From positions 28,003-92,002 of the forward strand of contig JACQUW010000159.1 in NCBI GenBank assembly GCA_016210115.1: 64,000 nucleotides of DNA, given 5' to 3'. Shown piece after piece: positions 53,743 through 62,665 of the stretch. Below the pieces are notes generated by a model that was not told the DNA's origin, made no database searches, and saw only the letters and a program-made list of their open reading frames with translations. The first letter of the stretch is position 1; every line of letters begins with the position of its first letter. The DNA comes from Deltaproteobacteria bacterium (GTDB taxonomy: Bacteria; Desulfobacterota; Binatia; UBA9968). Both the position numbers and the translations under genes were made by a program.

Positions 53743-54666
53743 TTACCACGTTTCCACCTCTTTCCCCAATTGGGAGAAAACAAACCTTTCTATCTCCCTC
53801 AGCAGCTCCACTGATCCGGGTGGAATCTCGTCAATCTTGTTCGTCTTTTGCTGTGCCTCCAAGGCTGCTTTGCCCTCCGGGTCTTTATCCATGTTCAGCA
53901 ATACTTCTTTAAGAGCTTTAGCAATCTTTGGGTCAAGGTCCTTCCTTACTGAGATTACCAGCCTCGGTACAGATTTCGTCTTGCCGATAACCTTAAGCCC
54001 TTCCTGGATCTCTGGCCGTAGCTCCTTCAATTCCCTGTAGGATGTAGCAGCGGCATCGGTTCTGCCAGTGATCAGTATATGGGGCGCGTTGCCGTCGGAC
54101 CCATGAACAAAGCCAACCTCGGATGGCTTGATTTTTCGAGGTGGAGCGAACGGGACCAGTTTGAGGTTGTTCTCAACCAAAAGCATCCGGGGAAGGATGT
54201 GGGCAGAGGTGGAGTGAGGCTCGTCAAAGGCAATGACCTTGCCCTTCAAATCGGCGAGGCTATTGATGCCGCTATCCTTCTTGACCACGATGGCGCTATG
54301 ATAGTCTGCCTCGCCGTACTTCCACTGCCTTAAGAGGGGGATGGAGCCTGACCAGCGGGACAGCACCATGCTAGGCACAACGCTGTCATGGAAAAAATCG
54401 ACTCCACCCTCTTTGATAGCCTGGGCAAACGAACTTATCCTCTCGACGACCAGGACCCTTCCGGCGGTGATCCCCAACGGCGCCAGCTTCTTGGCGATAT
54501 AATCAACAAACTCCTGGCGTTGCCTTATGGCTCTGACGGGATTATTCCCTACCCTTCCAAAGACTAGGAGCCGCTCCTCTGCTGTAAGGCCAAGGGATGG
54601 AATGGCAAGCGCGAAGGGGGCTAAGATAAAAACCCATCGAGGAAATATTCGACCGTCACGAACCAT
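53743..54666 (-). CDS. PhnD-like phosphate/phosphonate-type substrate-binding protein
   Basis: A 307-residue periplasmic binding protein. AAGGAGA stands 9 bp before ATG 54666, and the product then begins with a signal peptide (WVFILAPFALAIPSLGLTA). The mature part has LLVFGRVGNNPVRAIRQRQ, VDFFHDSVVPSMVLSRW, DLKGKVIAFDEPHSTSAH and RTDAAATSYRELKEL, the PhnD pattern. A second ATG at 54690 overlaps the MFS stop as ATGA. There is no ABC permease or ATPase here; the adjacent membrane kinase suggests a sensing role instead of transport. Confidence 0.87.
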   Translation of the reverse strand: MVRDGRIFPRWVFILAPFALAIPSLGLTAEERLLVFGRVGNNPVRAIRQRQEFVDYIAKKLAPLGITAGRVLVVERISSFAQAIKEGGVDFFHDSVVPSMVLSRWSGSIPLLRQWKYGEADYHSAIVVKKDSGINSLADLKGKVIAFDEPHSTSAHILPRMLLVENNLKLVPFAPPRKIKPSEVGFVHGSDGNAPHILITGRTDAAATSYRELKELRPEIQEGLKVIGKTKSVPRLVISVRKDLDPKIAKALKEVLLNMDKDPEGKAALEAQQKTNKIDEIPPGSVELLREIERFVFSQLGKEVETW

Positions 54667-54686
54667 AACAACTGTCTCCTTTAGGT

Positions 54687-55886
54687 TCATTCTTGGATGG
54701 TAATAGGTTCCTCTACTCCTACCGACATCACTTCCGCTCGCTGCGGCGCGGCTTTGACAACTCCAACCAAAACGCAGACGGAGAGAAGAACAAGGACCGA
54801 GGATAAATAAAAGGGCCAACTAAAACCAAGCGCGTCCGCCAAAATACCAGATACCCATATCGTGATTGGCGTAATGGAAGACGAGATGGTCTTATAGGCG
54901 CCAAGATCGATAGAAGTCTGCTCCGCGGTTGAGAACTCCAACTTTAGTTGATTGTAATAGACCACATTGGCGGCAAGGAACAGTTGATACAGGAAGACAA
55001 AAACCAAAAATAGATAAAGCGGCATGGGGACTGCCATGGCCAGGCAAACAGGCAAAAGCAACAGGCCGCACACGATCAATCGCTTTTCTGGCTCCCAGTC
55101 GTCCCTGACATACTTGGAGATAAGGGTCGCGCTGATTCCATGAAGGACCAGGCCCGTCATCATAATGGTCCCCACAACAGCGGGTGATAGACCAAAGACC
55201 ACTGTTAGATAAACCGGTAGAATAACGATGCCCCATGCGTCCGATGCCCCGTTGAGAAGACCACGGGCAAGCCCCAGACACTTAATTTTCCTATCCACCG
55301 ATCCCCAGATCTTGAGTATTGGCGTCTTTATTTTCTCCTTCAAATCCGGAAGATAACGCAGGCCGACCACAGTGGCCCCTGCGGTGAAGAAGCCAAGGAT
55401 TGTGATGGAGTAGTCTAAGGGAAGAACGGCGATCAGCACGCCGCCAAGAAACATGCCTATACCCCTGGCGACGTCGTATATTCCCTTCAACATATTGATG
55501 TGGAATCGCTGAGTTTCCTTAAGGGAAAAGTGCTTTACATAAACCGAGCTCATTAGGGGGAGGGGAAGGAGCCCACGCATAAACCTCTCCAGGTTGACAA
55601 CCGCCAGAGTGGGTTTAAAGATATAGAGGCAGGTGATAAGGCTATGCAGACCAAGGGCACCAATAAAACTCCGCCTATATCCCAGACGATTGATGACCAA
55701 CCCTTCTGCCATAGGGCCGAATATCTCGGCGGCCTTTAAGAGAACAAAGAGAAGCGCGATTTTTGACACGGAAAGACCGACCGAGGCAAAATAGACCGGA
55801 AGTATAACTCGCATCGCTCCCAGGGTAAGGGCGACACTCCAGAATCCGAGCGCGACAACGACAATCGCACTTTTAGAGTCTTTCAT
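54687..55886 (-). CDS. MFS-family permease
   Basis: A 399-residue membrane protein with about 12 hydrophobic segments, LVINRLGYRRSFIGALGLH in the first half and an equivalent loop, SKYVRDDWEPEKRL, in the second. This is major-facilitator architecture; the substrate is unknown. It overlaps the VTC-type gene upstream by 14 bp and the PhnD-like frame downstream by four bases, so translation is coupled. An exporter or importer of a phosphorus compound would fit the operon. Confidence 0.85.
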   Translation of the reverse strand: MKDSKSAIVVVALGFWSVALTLGAMRVILPVYFASVGLSVSKIALLFVLLKAAEIFGPMAEGLVINRLGYRRSFIGALGLHSLITCLYIFKPTLAVVNLERFMRGLLPLPLMSSVYVKHFSLKETQRFHINMLKGIYDVARGIGMFLGGVLIAVLPLDYSITILGFFTAGATVVGLRYLPDLKEKIKTPILKIWGSVDRKIKCLGLARGLLNGASDAWGIVILPVYLTVVFGLSPAVVGTIMMTGLVLHGISATLISKYVRDDWEPEKRLIVCGLLLLPVCLAMAVPMPLYLFLVFVFLYQLFLAANVVYYNQLKLEFSTAEQTSIDLGAYKTISSSITPITIWVSGILADALGFSWPFYLSSVLVLLSVCVLVGVVKAAPQRAEVMSVGVEEPITIQE

Positions 55887-56718
55887 CTAAAAGCTCGCCC
55901 TCACGCTCATAATGGGAGATCATTTCAAGGAGAGTAAGAGCATCTGGTCGACACTTAAGCGGACCGCTCAGCAGTGCTCTCATGCCTCGAAGAGGCTTGC
56001 CAAAGGAAATCCGATAACGAATAGGATATTCTTGCTTGAGGACCGAAAACCACGAAGGCAAATTGTCCTTAAGTTTTAATTCTAACGTTGCCGTCCTTTC
56101 CACGTGAACGGGATCCGCGCAGATATCCTTCAACCATGGGCAGCTCAATATTGCGGGTTCCGCCTGGTAGTAGCGAATATTCCAATCGACTGTGAGCCGC
56201 TCTTGTTCATTTTCGAAAGCCATCCTTTCATACATTACCAAAAGAAGGGGCTTTAACTTGTTATCGCTGAAAACTTTTCGAATTTGAGCGCAACCCTCTG
56301 GATCCGTTAGCGATGCCTCAGGACTGGGTGCCAGCTCGCGCTCCCGTTCTCTAGTCAATAGCCCTTCGAGCTGCCGGATATCTACCCTCACCCTCTTTTT
56401 TCTACTCATCCCGCCGCTTTTAATTTTCAGTTCAAGCCAATAATGTGGCAACCCGTTTAAGGAAGGGCAAGGATACTCGTATTTCCGCGCTCGTATTTTT
56501 AAATGATCAAAGCGATTCTGCAGGCCTTGCCTGAAAAAAAGAAGATCGTCCGTGTCAAAATAGATCGTCCCATGATAGGTCGTAGGCTGACCTAAAACAA
56601 ATTCGCGACGAGGAATATGCCGACTTACGTCGTCACAGAAACCGGCCACCTTGCCCTGGTTGATCCCCAACTCGTATTGTCTTTCGAATCTTCCTTCTAA
56701 TAAGGTCGGATTACTCAT
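55873..56718 (-). CDS. VTC-domain (polyphosphate polymerase-type) protein 2
   Basis: A 281-residue member of the VTC/CYTH tunnel fold. Visible are RFERQYELG, TIYFDTDDLLFF, LKIRARKYE, YWLELKIK, SRKKRVRVDI, the R-x-x-x-D-W type segment RLTVDWNIRYY and TLELKLKDNLPSW. The first motif has Gln where protein 1 and typical members have Lys (E-R-K-Y), which may weaken catalysis. VTC proteins polymerise polyphosphate from nucleotide triphosphate in eukaryotes; bacterial members are little studied. The gene overlaps protein 1 by 8 bp. Confidence 0.85.
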   Translation of the reverse strand: MSNPTLLEGRFERQYELGINQGKVAGFCDDVSRHIPRREFVLGQPTTYHGTIYFDTDDLLFFRQGLQNRFDHLKIRARKYEYPCPSLNGLPHYWLELKIKSGGMSRKKRVRVDIRQLEGLLTRERERELAPSPEASLTDPEGCAQIRKVFSDNKLKPLLLVMYERMAFENEQERLTVDWNIRYYQAEPAILSCPWLKDICADPVHVERTATLELKLKDNLPSWFSVLKQEYPIRYRISFGKPLRGMRALLSGPLKCRPDALTLLEMISHYEREGELLDERL

Positions 56719-57601
56719 GCTTCTCCAAGGCGAGTTTCCAGTCCTCCGTATATGCCCTGATCATCCGCAGAAAAGAACCCGCCTCTTCGTGGGAACTTAA
56801 AGGCCCCTCAAACAAAAAGCCCATTCCCTCCACGGGCTTCACATAATTGCTTTCCCAAATGGGGTATCTCCGCTGGAGACCTTCGATCCATTCCGGCAGC
56901 GTCCCGTGCGGGTATTTAAACTCTAGAATAATTTGTTTTGCCTTTCCCGCGGGCGGCTCAACCGGGTATTTCCAGGTGTCATAGGAGTAGACATCCTCCG
57001 TGACAGGGTAGTACTGGATATCCCAATCCACTGACAGTCGTTCGCCGCCGTTTTGAAACGCCACACGTTTATACGTGACCAAAAGGCAGGGCTTCAGACC
57101 CCAGGTGAAGAATGTCTCGCGTGTCTCGGCATAAAGGTTGCCGATCGCGCGCGCATCCGCTTCTTCCCGGTTGTCGTCCAGGACTCTTTCCATCACGTCG
57201 TCCCCGTCCAGAAAAGGTCTCAAGGTCGCCCTCTTGATCCTGAACCTCCTCTTTCTCCGGTGGTCGCGGTTCCTGTTTTTCACTTCGATCCAATATTCCG
57301 AGATGGGTTCAGGGGATTGTCCGTAGCTCTCGTACGCCCGCAGTCGGACAAGGATATGACAGCGACGGATCAAGAGAATGCAACGCAACAGGTCATAATC
57401 CTTATTGTCAAAATACACGCTTCCCACTAGTGTAATGTCCTGCACCGGCGCCAGCCCATGCGGCTCCAGGAAGCCTTTCAAATCCCGCCACAAGCCCGCC
57501 ATCTCGTCTTCGCGGATGCCGATCAGGTATTTTCTCTCGAGTCGGTCGATGTAGATGGGATTTCTTGCTGAAGTCCCCCCGTTGCCTGAAGCCAAATTCA
57601 T
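56711..57601 (-). CDS. VTC-domain (polyphosphate polymerase-type) protein 1
   Basis: A 296-residue VTC-domain protein with the full set of tunnel residues: RLERKYLIG, SVYFDNKDYDLLR, LVRLRAYESY, YWIEVKNRNRDHRRKRRFRI, VTYKRVAFQ, LSVDWDIQYY and ILEFKYPHGTLPEW. It contains no SPX domain or membrane anchor, so it would act in the cytoplasm. It is about 61 bp downstream of the beta-propeller gene. Two divergent VTC proteins in tandem suggest a heteromeric enzyme, as in the yeast VTC complex. Confidence 0.88.
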   Translation of the reverse strand: MNLASGNGGTSARNPIYIDRLERKYLIGIREDEMAGLWRDLKGFLEPHGLAPVQDITLVGSVYFDNKDYDLLRCILLIRRCHILVRLRAYESYGQSPEPISEYWIEVKNRNRDHRRKRRFRIKRATLRPFLDGDDVMERVLDDNREEADARAIGNLYAETRETFFTWGLKPCLLVTYKRVAFQNGGERLSVDWDIQYYPVTEDVYSYDTWKYPVEPPAGKAKQIILEFKYPHGTLPEWIEGLQRRYPIWESNYVKPVEGMGFLFEGPLSSHEEAGSFLRMIRAYTEDWKLALEKHE

Positions 57602-57662
57602 TGAAGACTCCTCCGGTCCAACCGGCTCTCGACGGATCCTCCGCCGGCGCGTTTCCGAAACG

Positions 57663-59027
57663 TTACATCACCACATCCAATCCTATAGCCCGCCCTTGCG
57701 CATCCAATGTTACGGTTGCGATTGCCCGACCATCTGCGGAGAAGTGACGTATCAGTTTCCTTTCCTCCTCCTCGAGCGCCTCAACTTTGCTGAACACTGT
57801 GCCAACCAGTTGCCCGATCCGAAATACGTCTTCCTGCCTCACCCTGGCGATGTCGTGCATGGACCACTCCAGCGGAAATTTGATGCCGCGGTATTTGCGG
57901 CGTTTCACGTCTACGATCCAGATCGAATTCCGGTGGATATCGACACACGCGAACAGGTCCTTTCTCAACTCAGTCGTGTTCTGCAAGAATTCCGATATCA
58001 GCTCCGGCCTCTCGATGCCGGAAAGGCCCGCGAGCGCGATCTCGCTGACAGACCGACAGTCTTCGTCGATAAGGACCAGCTTTCCTCGCCGCGTGTCCGA
58101 TATAAAATAACCGCCATCTCGTCTCCGCGACAACTTATGGGGATTGACCAGCCCAGAAATAACTTGCCGGACCTCGCCCGTGACTCTATCGATGATTATG
58201 CCCGCGCCCTGATGGAAAAGGCTCGCGAGGATCCGGCCGTCACCATCGTAGCGCGCGCTGTTGAGATGCGCCGGGATCAACCGCGTCGCGACCCCGAACT
58301 CGAACTTCAGCGGATCTTCCACAAGGATGACTTCTCGCCCTAGGGCCGTCAGAGCTTCTCTTTGTTCAGGAGAACGCACTACATGATGCCCGAGCATCGC
58401 CCTGTCGAAGCCGTGCTCCCATGCAAACCATTCCCAGATCACCTCTCCGCTTTGCGTGTCGAACTCGAGAATAGCGTCGAATCCGGAGGAAGCGACTAAA
58501 AGCCTCTTTCCGTCCGCTGAAAATTGCACGGTGTGAACTTGACTGAGCCACGGATGCCGAAAGGGCGCTTCCTTCGCGGTTTCCATGTCAACCAGCCTGA
58601 CGTAGTTGGCGCCTGCCAGAGCCATCCTGCCTCTGCGCGCATCGACAGCATACGGCTCAAGCGCAGAAAAAGCCCACTCTGACTCGGCGAGATCCCAATT
58701 AAGACGATCGTGAGACAAAGGAAATGCGGCGACAAAGCCGTACACGTACTGGCGGGCGCTCTCGCGTCCGAAAACATCCGGTCTCGGCCTTTTAAGTTGC
58801 TCCACCTGACGGTCATTTTTGTGAATCTGCACGGTCGTTTTAACGGTGGCTATAATAGTCTCCCCGCGCGCAAGCCCGGAGTCGTAGTCATAGGTCATGA
58901 GCGGCACCGACGAAAAAGAAGTCCGCGCTCGGGACAGGTCGCCGTCCAGGTAAGACACGCCATCGTTTTCGAGAATTCGGATACCATCCGTCAGTTTCTC
59001 ACAACCATCGCTCCCCGCCACGATCAT
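57663..59027 (-). CDS. Beta-propeller protein, arylsulfotransferase-like
   Basis: A 454-residue protein made of repeated beta-sheet units. The middle reads like arylsulfotransferase (ASST) blades: FDTQSGEVIWEWFAWEHGF, HLNSARYDGDGRILASL, IIIDRVTGEVRQV, NPHKLSRRRDGGYFISDT and RRGKLVLIDED. There is no signal peptide. AGGAGG lies directly before the ATG. It is the first gene of the VTC-MFS-PhnD-kinase operon. I cannot tell whether it is catalytic or a binding scaffold. Confidence 0.7.
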   Translation of the reverse strand: MIVAGSDGCEKLTDGIRILENDGVSYLDGDLSRARTSFSSVPLMTYDYDSGLARGETIIATVKTTVQIHKNDRQVEQLKRPRPDVFGRESARQYVYGFVAAFPLSHDRLNWDLAESEWAFSALEPYAVDARRGRMALAGANYVRLVDMETAKEAPFRHPWLSQVHTVQFSADGKRLLVASSGFDAILEFDTQSGEVIWEWFAWEHGFDRAMLGHHVVRSPEQREALTALGREVILVEDPLKFEFGVATRLIPAHLNSARYDGDGRILASLFHQGAGIIIDRVTGEVRQVISGLVNPHKLSRRRDGGYFISDTRRGKLVLIDEDCRSVSEIALAGLSGIERPELISEFLQNTTELRKDLFACVDIHRNSIWIVDVKRRKYRGIKFPLEWSMHDIARVRQEDVFRIGQLVGTVFSKVEALEEEERKLIRHFSADGRAIATVTLDAQGRAIGLDVVM

Positions 59028-59174
59028 GGCCTCCTCTCGCCAGGCGTCTCACAGTCGCCGGCTCCTCCCGTTTCAGCGTTACTCCTCATGTGATCCCAAT
59101 ATTCGTGTTCTTCCGCCAGTTCCTGCCGATCTATCCGGCCACAGGGAAGTTCATCGCACTTTCTCGTTTTTGTT

Positions 59175-59426
59175 TCAGTGTGGGTCTTTATCCTGGAGGT
59201 TTAAGTTGTCGCTCAGCCACGCTTCAACCATGCTCTTTTTGAACCGCCACTGGTTCCCCACTCGAAAGGCAGGAAGTTTTTTCTGAGCCACCAAACGGTA
59301 GACGGTAAATTTATCCACCTTGAGATAGCGAGCGACTTGCTGGGTTGTCAATAAGATCTTGGGCACCTGTCTGATCGTTGTGTTGGCAGTTTTTGGCAAC
59401 AGTTTGCAACCGTATACACCAGGCAC
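59175..59426 (-). CDS. Excisionase-type HTH (HTH_17) DNA-binding protein
   Basis: An 83-residue protein dominated by a winged HTH of the excisionase/BldC type: LLTTQQVARYLKVDKFTVYRL, then KKLPAFRVGNQWRFKKSMVEAWL. The annotated start is GTG 59426; a GTG at 59366 (VPKILL) would give just the domain. The domain is nearly the same as the C-terminal part of the receiver-HTH protein at 61.6 kb. It lies alone between the beta-propeller and FadL genes. Confidence 0.75.
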   Translation of the reverse strand: MPGVYGCKLLPKTANTTIRQVPKILLTTQQVARYLKVDKFTVYRLVAQKKLPAFRVGNQWRFKKSMVEAWLSDNLNLQDKDPH

Positions 59427-59439
59427 ACCGGGGCGGTCA

Positions 59440-59545
59440 AGGCAAAAATATGGCCCGCAGGCCCGGTGTTCATAAGGCCAGAGAGCCGGCCGGGCTTTCC
59501 TTACCCGGCGAAGACAGTGCCGGCCCCCTCTTTTAATCTTGCATT
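59440..59545 (+). promoter_or_regulatory. GC-rich structured leader upstream of the FadL-like gene
   Basis: Within this gap GCCGGG (59491-59496) and CCCGGC can form a 6-bp stem around CTTTCCTTA. GCCGGC occurs on both sides of it, and the stretch ends in CCCCCTCTTTTAATC. It may be an attenuator-like leader or a terminator. No known riboswitch core was found. Confidence 0.3.
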
Positions 59546-59557
59546 CAAGTCGCGTTT

Positions 59558-60883
59558 GTGGGACTTATGGGCCGACAACTCGGATCTGGCACCCGGACGA
59601 ACTTGTTATTAGCTAGAACCACCCCAAAAAGGCTTCTTTTCTGGCTGCTGCTCATTGGCTTTCAATGTAGCGAAGCTTTCGCCGGCGGCTATGCCGTCAA
59701 TCCAAAAACTGCAAAGGCGGCAAGTCAGGCTAATGCCGTCACCGCAGGAGTCGATGATCCTTCCGCTGTCTACGTGAATCCCGCCGCTCTCAGCGAGATC
59801 CAGGGGAATCAGGTTTTGGGCGGATTCACGTACGTCAACTCGCAGAGCCGCGTAGCGAACAGCGGGAGAAAATCCATCAACAGGCATGATGACACTTTTA
59901 TTCCAACTCTTTTCGGCAATTACCATATGCCCGCAAATCTGACGTTGGGAATCGGTTTGTATACTCCCTTCGGCCTGGCAACCACGTATGATGCGGACAG
60001 TTTTACTCGATTTGCCGCGATTCGCTCGGAATTGAAAACCTTCTATGTTACGCCGGCCATCGCCTGGCGGCCGTCGCAATACTTCTCTCTCGGCGCCGGC
60101 GTGAGTTTCGTCCATTCCTCGGCGGTATTATCACGGGCTGTTTTTCTGGGGGGGCCAGAGGGAAGACTTAGGATCACCGACGCGGATAACGCTTTTGCCT
60201 ATAATTTTGGACTGCTTCTCAAGCCGCTGAGTCGGCTGAAGCTCGGCTTCACTTACAGGAGCCGGGTGGATCTCGATTACGGAAACGCGAAGGTGAAATT
60301 CAAGGATGCGGCAATTACGGGAGGAACGGCCACGGTCGGGCGCGCCACGGGGATACACGTTCCATTGCCGCCGGTCATCAGCTTTGGGATGAACTGGCAA
60401 GTCAACCCGGCCTGGACTGTGGAATTTGTTTATGACTTCACGCGTTGGAGCGAATTTCGCCATCTCAGCGCGAAGTTTAATCCGTCTCTGCCTGCTCTTG
60501 GAGGAGTCGTTGAGATTCCCGGCTTCTCGGTTCCGCAGAACTGGAAGGACACCAGCACGCTGCGACTCGGAAGTTGGCTCAAGCTGGACGAGAAGATCGA
60601 GCTCAGGGGCGGGATTGGAGTTGACGAAACGCCGATTCCCGCCAAAACTCTTAGCCCCGCGATTCCGGGCGCTGACTGGCTTACCCTCACGGCCGGTATC
60701 GGATACGACTGCACCAAGAACTTTGGAGTCGATCTTGGTTACATGGCTGTTTTTTACAAGACGCGAAAAGTCACCAGCGACGCGCTGGAAGCGGGCAGTC
60801 CGTTGAACCCTGTGGCTCCCGGACGCGACCGATATGAAACCTTCCAAAACCTGGTCCTTCTAAATCTCCGCTATCGGTTCTGA
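59558..60883 (+). CDS. FadL/OmpP1/TodX-family outer-membrane channel
   Basis: A 441-residue outer-membrane protein. The hydrophobic leader ([18 protein letters not shown]) is followed by the family start [18 protein letters not shown] and [13 protein letters not shown], typical of the FadL hatch. Later beta-strands include [16 protein letters not shown] and [16 protein letters not shown], and the protein ends in aromatic YRF, as expected for Bam-dependent insertion. It should carry hydrophobic substrates such as fatty acids or aromatics across the outer membrane. GTG 59558 and ATG 59567 are possible starts. Confidence 0.92.
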   Translation: MGLMGRQLGSGTRTNLLLARTTPKRLLFWLLLIGFQCSEAFAGGYAVNPKTAKAASQANAVTAGVDDPSAVYVNPAALSEIQGNQVLGGFTYVNSQSRVANSGRKSINRHDDTFIPTLFGNYHMPANLTLGIGLYTPFGLATTYDADSFTRFAAIRSELKTFYVTPAIAWRPSQYFSLGAGVSFVHSSAVLSRAVFLGGPEGRLRITDADNAFAYNFGLLLKPLSRLKLGFTYRSRVDLDYGNAKVKFKDAAITGGTATVGRATGIHVPLPPVISFGMNWQVNPAWTVEFVYDFTRWSEFRHLSAKFNPSLPALGGVVEIPGFSVPQNWKDTSTLRLGSWLKLDEKIELRGGIGVDETPIPAKTLSPAIPGADWLTLTAGIGYDCTKNFGVDLGYMAVFYKTRKVTSDALEAGSPLNPVAPGRDRYETFQNLVLLNLRYRF

Positions 60884-60885
60884 GT

Positions 60886-61270
60886 CGCCTCCGCTTTTTG
60901 TGCTCGATCTTCGCCCAGGCGTCGCGCAGGCTCACGGTTCGGTTGAATATCAGTCTTCCGTTCCGGGAATCGGGATCGGACGTAGAAATTACCCACTCGC
61001 TCAAACTGGTAACTGTTTCCGGGGGCTGCGCCGGCCAGAAATGGCTCCACGCGGCAGCATGTCAATTTCTCAAGAAAAACCGGATTGATATTGCTCGTCC
61101 AATCCTCGCCGTCTTCGACTTCCTCCGGCTTTTCTTTATGGAAGAGGTGATCGTAAGGCCGCACTTCGGTCTCGATCGCGTGGGCCGCTGAAACCCAATG
61201 CAACGTCGCTTTGACTTTACGGTTGCTCGGAGCTGAGCCGCTTCCGGTCGCATCCCCCTCCCCAGAAGTC
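60886..61270 (-). pseudogene. glnS: glnS (glutaminyl-tRNA synthetase) 3' remnant, frameshifted
   Basis: The minus strand encodes the C-terminal anticodon-binding part of Gln[49 protein letters not shown] and [11 protein letters not shown]. One extra C after the YV codons (near 60990) shifts the frame; the family sequence resumes as [19 protein letters not shown] and AWAKIEH in the next frame. The stop is lost and the frame runs into the end of the FadL gene. Upstream of LTSGEGD an in-frame TGA is met and no catalytic domain exists. It is a dead fragment. Confidence 0.85.
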
Positions 61271-61613
61271 AGGAAGAGATGTCAGTGCCAACCTTTTGGC
61301 TAACTAAGCTCGAAGTGGACGAAGGGATGTACGGGATAACGACTGGTTCTAACCTTTCTTGGAAAGGCTCAAGAGTTCAAGAGACAACTCAGGCCTGACC
61401 CCGAACCTGAGGGACCAATCTGAGGATAAGGATTTTTTTAGTAACATCGGGTTGACCTATGAAACTGACCTGTCTGCGTGGACGCACAGGCAGATGATGC
61501 GCATTTCTCCCTGGCAATTTGGAGCAGATCAGAGGGTGCATAGGTAACGTATTAGAACTCAAAGAATATTCTGTAATGTTTGAACGTTCCTCTAGCCCTT
61601 CGGTAATGGCAAA
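61271..61613. other. Intergenic region with small hairpins
   Basis: No gene recognised. GCCAA-CCTT-TTGGC and CTCAGG/CCTGAG (61388-61393 and 61406-61411) could form short stems, and seven T residues occur near 61435. It lies upstream of the glnS remnant and downstream of the receiver-HTH gene. Confidence 0.4.
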
Positions 61614-62276
61614 TTAATTTGATTTTTTCTTCCCCATGTTCGATCTGGCCATCAACCATGCATCTATCATTTCTTGCTTGAAGCGCCATTGATTACCTAC
61701 TTTGAAGGCGGGGATTTTCTTCTCGGTGACCAGGCGATAGACAGTAAACTTGTTAACATTTAAGTAACGGGCTATTTCCTCCGGCGTTTGTAGATCGCCA
61801 AATCTAGCACCCCGGTCGGCCGCCGGCGTTTTCTGCTGTTCCGAAAATTTGGCTGCAAGACGAAGATCATGCTCCCGCTGCACCGTAAAGGCCTCGCAAG
61901 CTTGTTTAAGGATTGTCTCCAGCTCAGGAATATCCCAAGGCTTGGTTACGTATTTGGAGATGGCGGCCGAGTTGACCGCCTCGACGACCAAATCCAAGTC
62001 GGAGTACGCCGTAGTCAGAATACGAATCGCATTAGGGTGTAGTTGGCGGGCCCGCTGCAAGAACTCGACTCCTTTTTCACCGGGCATCCTCTGGTCAGTT
62101 ATCAGAAGGCCGATCTCGTCTCGATGTTGTTCCAAGAGGCGATACCCCTCCGAGGCATTGACGGCGCTTAGAATCTTAAACTTGCCCCCGAAGGCTCGGG
62201 TAAAATATTTGAGCGATTTTTCCTCGTCATCGACGTAAAGGATGGCGCACTTGCCATAATCATAAAGAGGTTCCAT
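61614..62276 (-). CDS. Response regulator with excisionase-type HTH output
   Basis: A 220-residue protein behind GAGGAGAG. The receiver (YVDDEEKSLKYF, phosphoacceptor Asp61 in LLITDQRMPG, KYVTKPWD) is of the type found in HD-GYP/RpfG-like regulators. A helical linker joins it to a C-terminal HTH_17 domain (TPEEIARYLNVNKFTVYRL and IPAFKVGNQWRFKQEMIDAW). A receiver joined to an excisionase-like domain is an uncommon architecture. No kinase is adjacent, only a decayed fragment upstream. Confidence 0.87.
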   Translation of the reverse strand: MEPLYDYGKCAILYVDDEEKSLKYFTRAFGGKFKILSAVNASEGYRLLEQHRDEIGLLITDQRMPGEKGVEFLQRARQLHPNAIRILTTAYSDLDLVVEAVNSAAISKYVTKPWDIPELETILKQACEAFTVQREHDLRLAAKFSEQQKTPAADRGARFGDLQTPEEIARYLNVNKFTVYRLVTEKKIPAFKVGNQWRFKQEMIDAWLMARSNMGKKKSN

Positions 62277-62303
62277 GGTCTCTCCTCTGCAGCCGACGGG
62301 CCT

Positions 62304-62322
62304 TATTGGCTTTGTACCAATA
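62304..62322 (-). promoter_or_regulatory. Inverted repeat upstream of the receiver-HTH gene
   Basis: TATTGG-N7-CCAATA is a perfect 6-bp inverted repeat about 28 bp before the ATG at 62276. The 7-bp spacer and TTGG/CCAA arms resemble the site at 48791-48811. It is a candidate autoregulatory operator. Confidence 0.4.
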
Positions 62323-62447
62323 CGGAAAACTGTCCAGCGGGCTGCTTCGTTCTACGCTAAAATCCTTGGTCCAAGTCCATAATCGTTTCGCCGGTGCGCC
62401 TGGTTCACTGTCGCTGATATTTGGGGAGGAGTCTCGTATTGGTTGAA

Positions 62448-62665
62448 CCTATTCTTCGTAAAGAGACGCGTGGATACCTCCACCACACCTTCTCCGTCGA
62501 TCGATTGAAGCGCGTTTGAGACGTTCATGGATACCTGCTTTATTTGTTCCTTGTCAATCAATATTTTCGGAAGACTCGCGGTGGCCAGCGACGAATCTGG
62601 ATCCCTTCGCCTGAGTCTGCAAGATTCTTGCTATACTTTCAACGACCTCGTTAACATTCTCCGCT
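62448..62665 (-). pseudogene. Decayed histidine kinase fragment
   Basis: The minus strand reads NVNEVVESIARILQTQAKG, then after indels LPKILIDKEQIKQVSMN and SNALQSIDGEGVVEVSTRL. These match the end of the dimerisation domain and the N-box of the kinase at 52.2 kb (VNEIVENIVRILDTQAK, DKEQIKQVCMN, NALQSIEGEGVVEVSTRL). At least two frameshifts and a one-residue loss in the N-box are visible, and the remaining domains are absent. It is a remnant of a close paralogue. Confidence 0.75.

Noticed and set aside
59440..59520. Possible c-di-GMP (GEMM) riboswitch
   Set aside because: AAGGCAAA and GCCGGG words are present, but the conserved GACGCAAAGCC core and the tetraloop stem are not.
60886..61270. 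Programmed frameshift in glnS
   Set aside because: No slippery site is seen and the catalytic domain is absent, so this is simple decay.
61359..61547. 62-codon plus-strand frame
   Set aside because: Composition unlike a protein gene and it crosses candidate hairpins.
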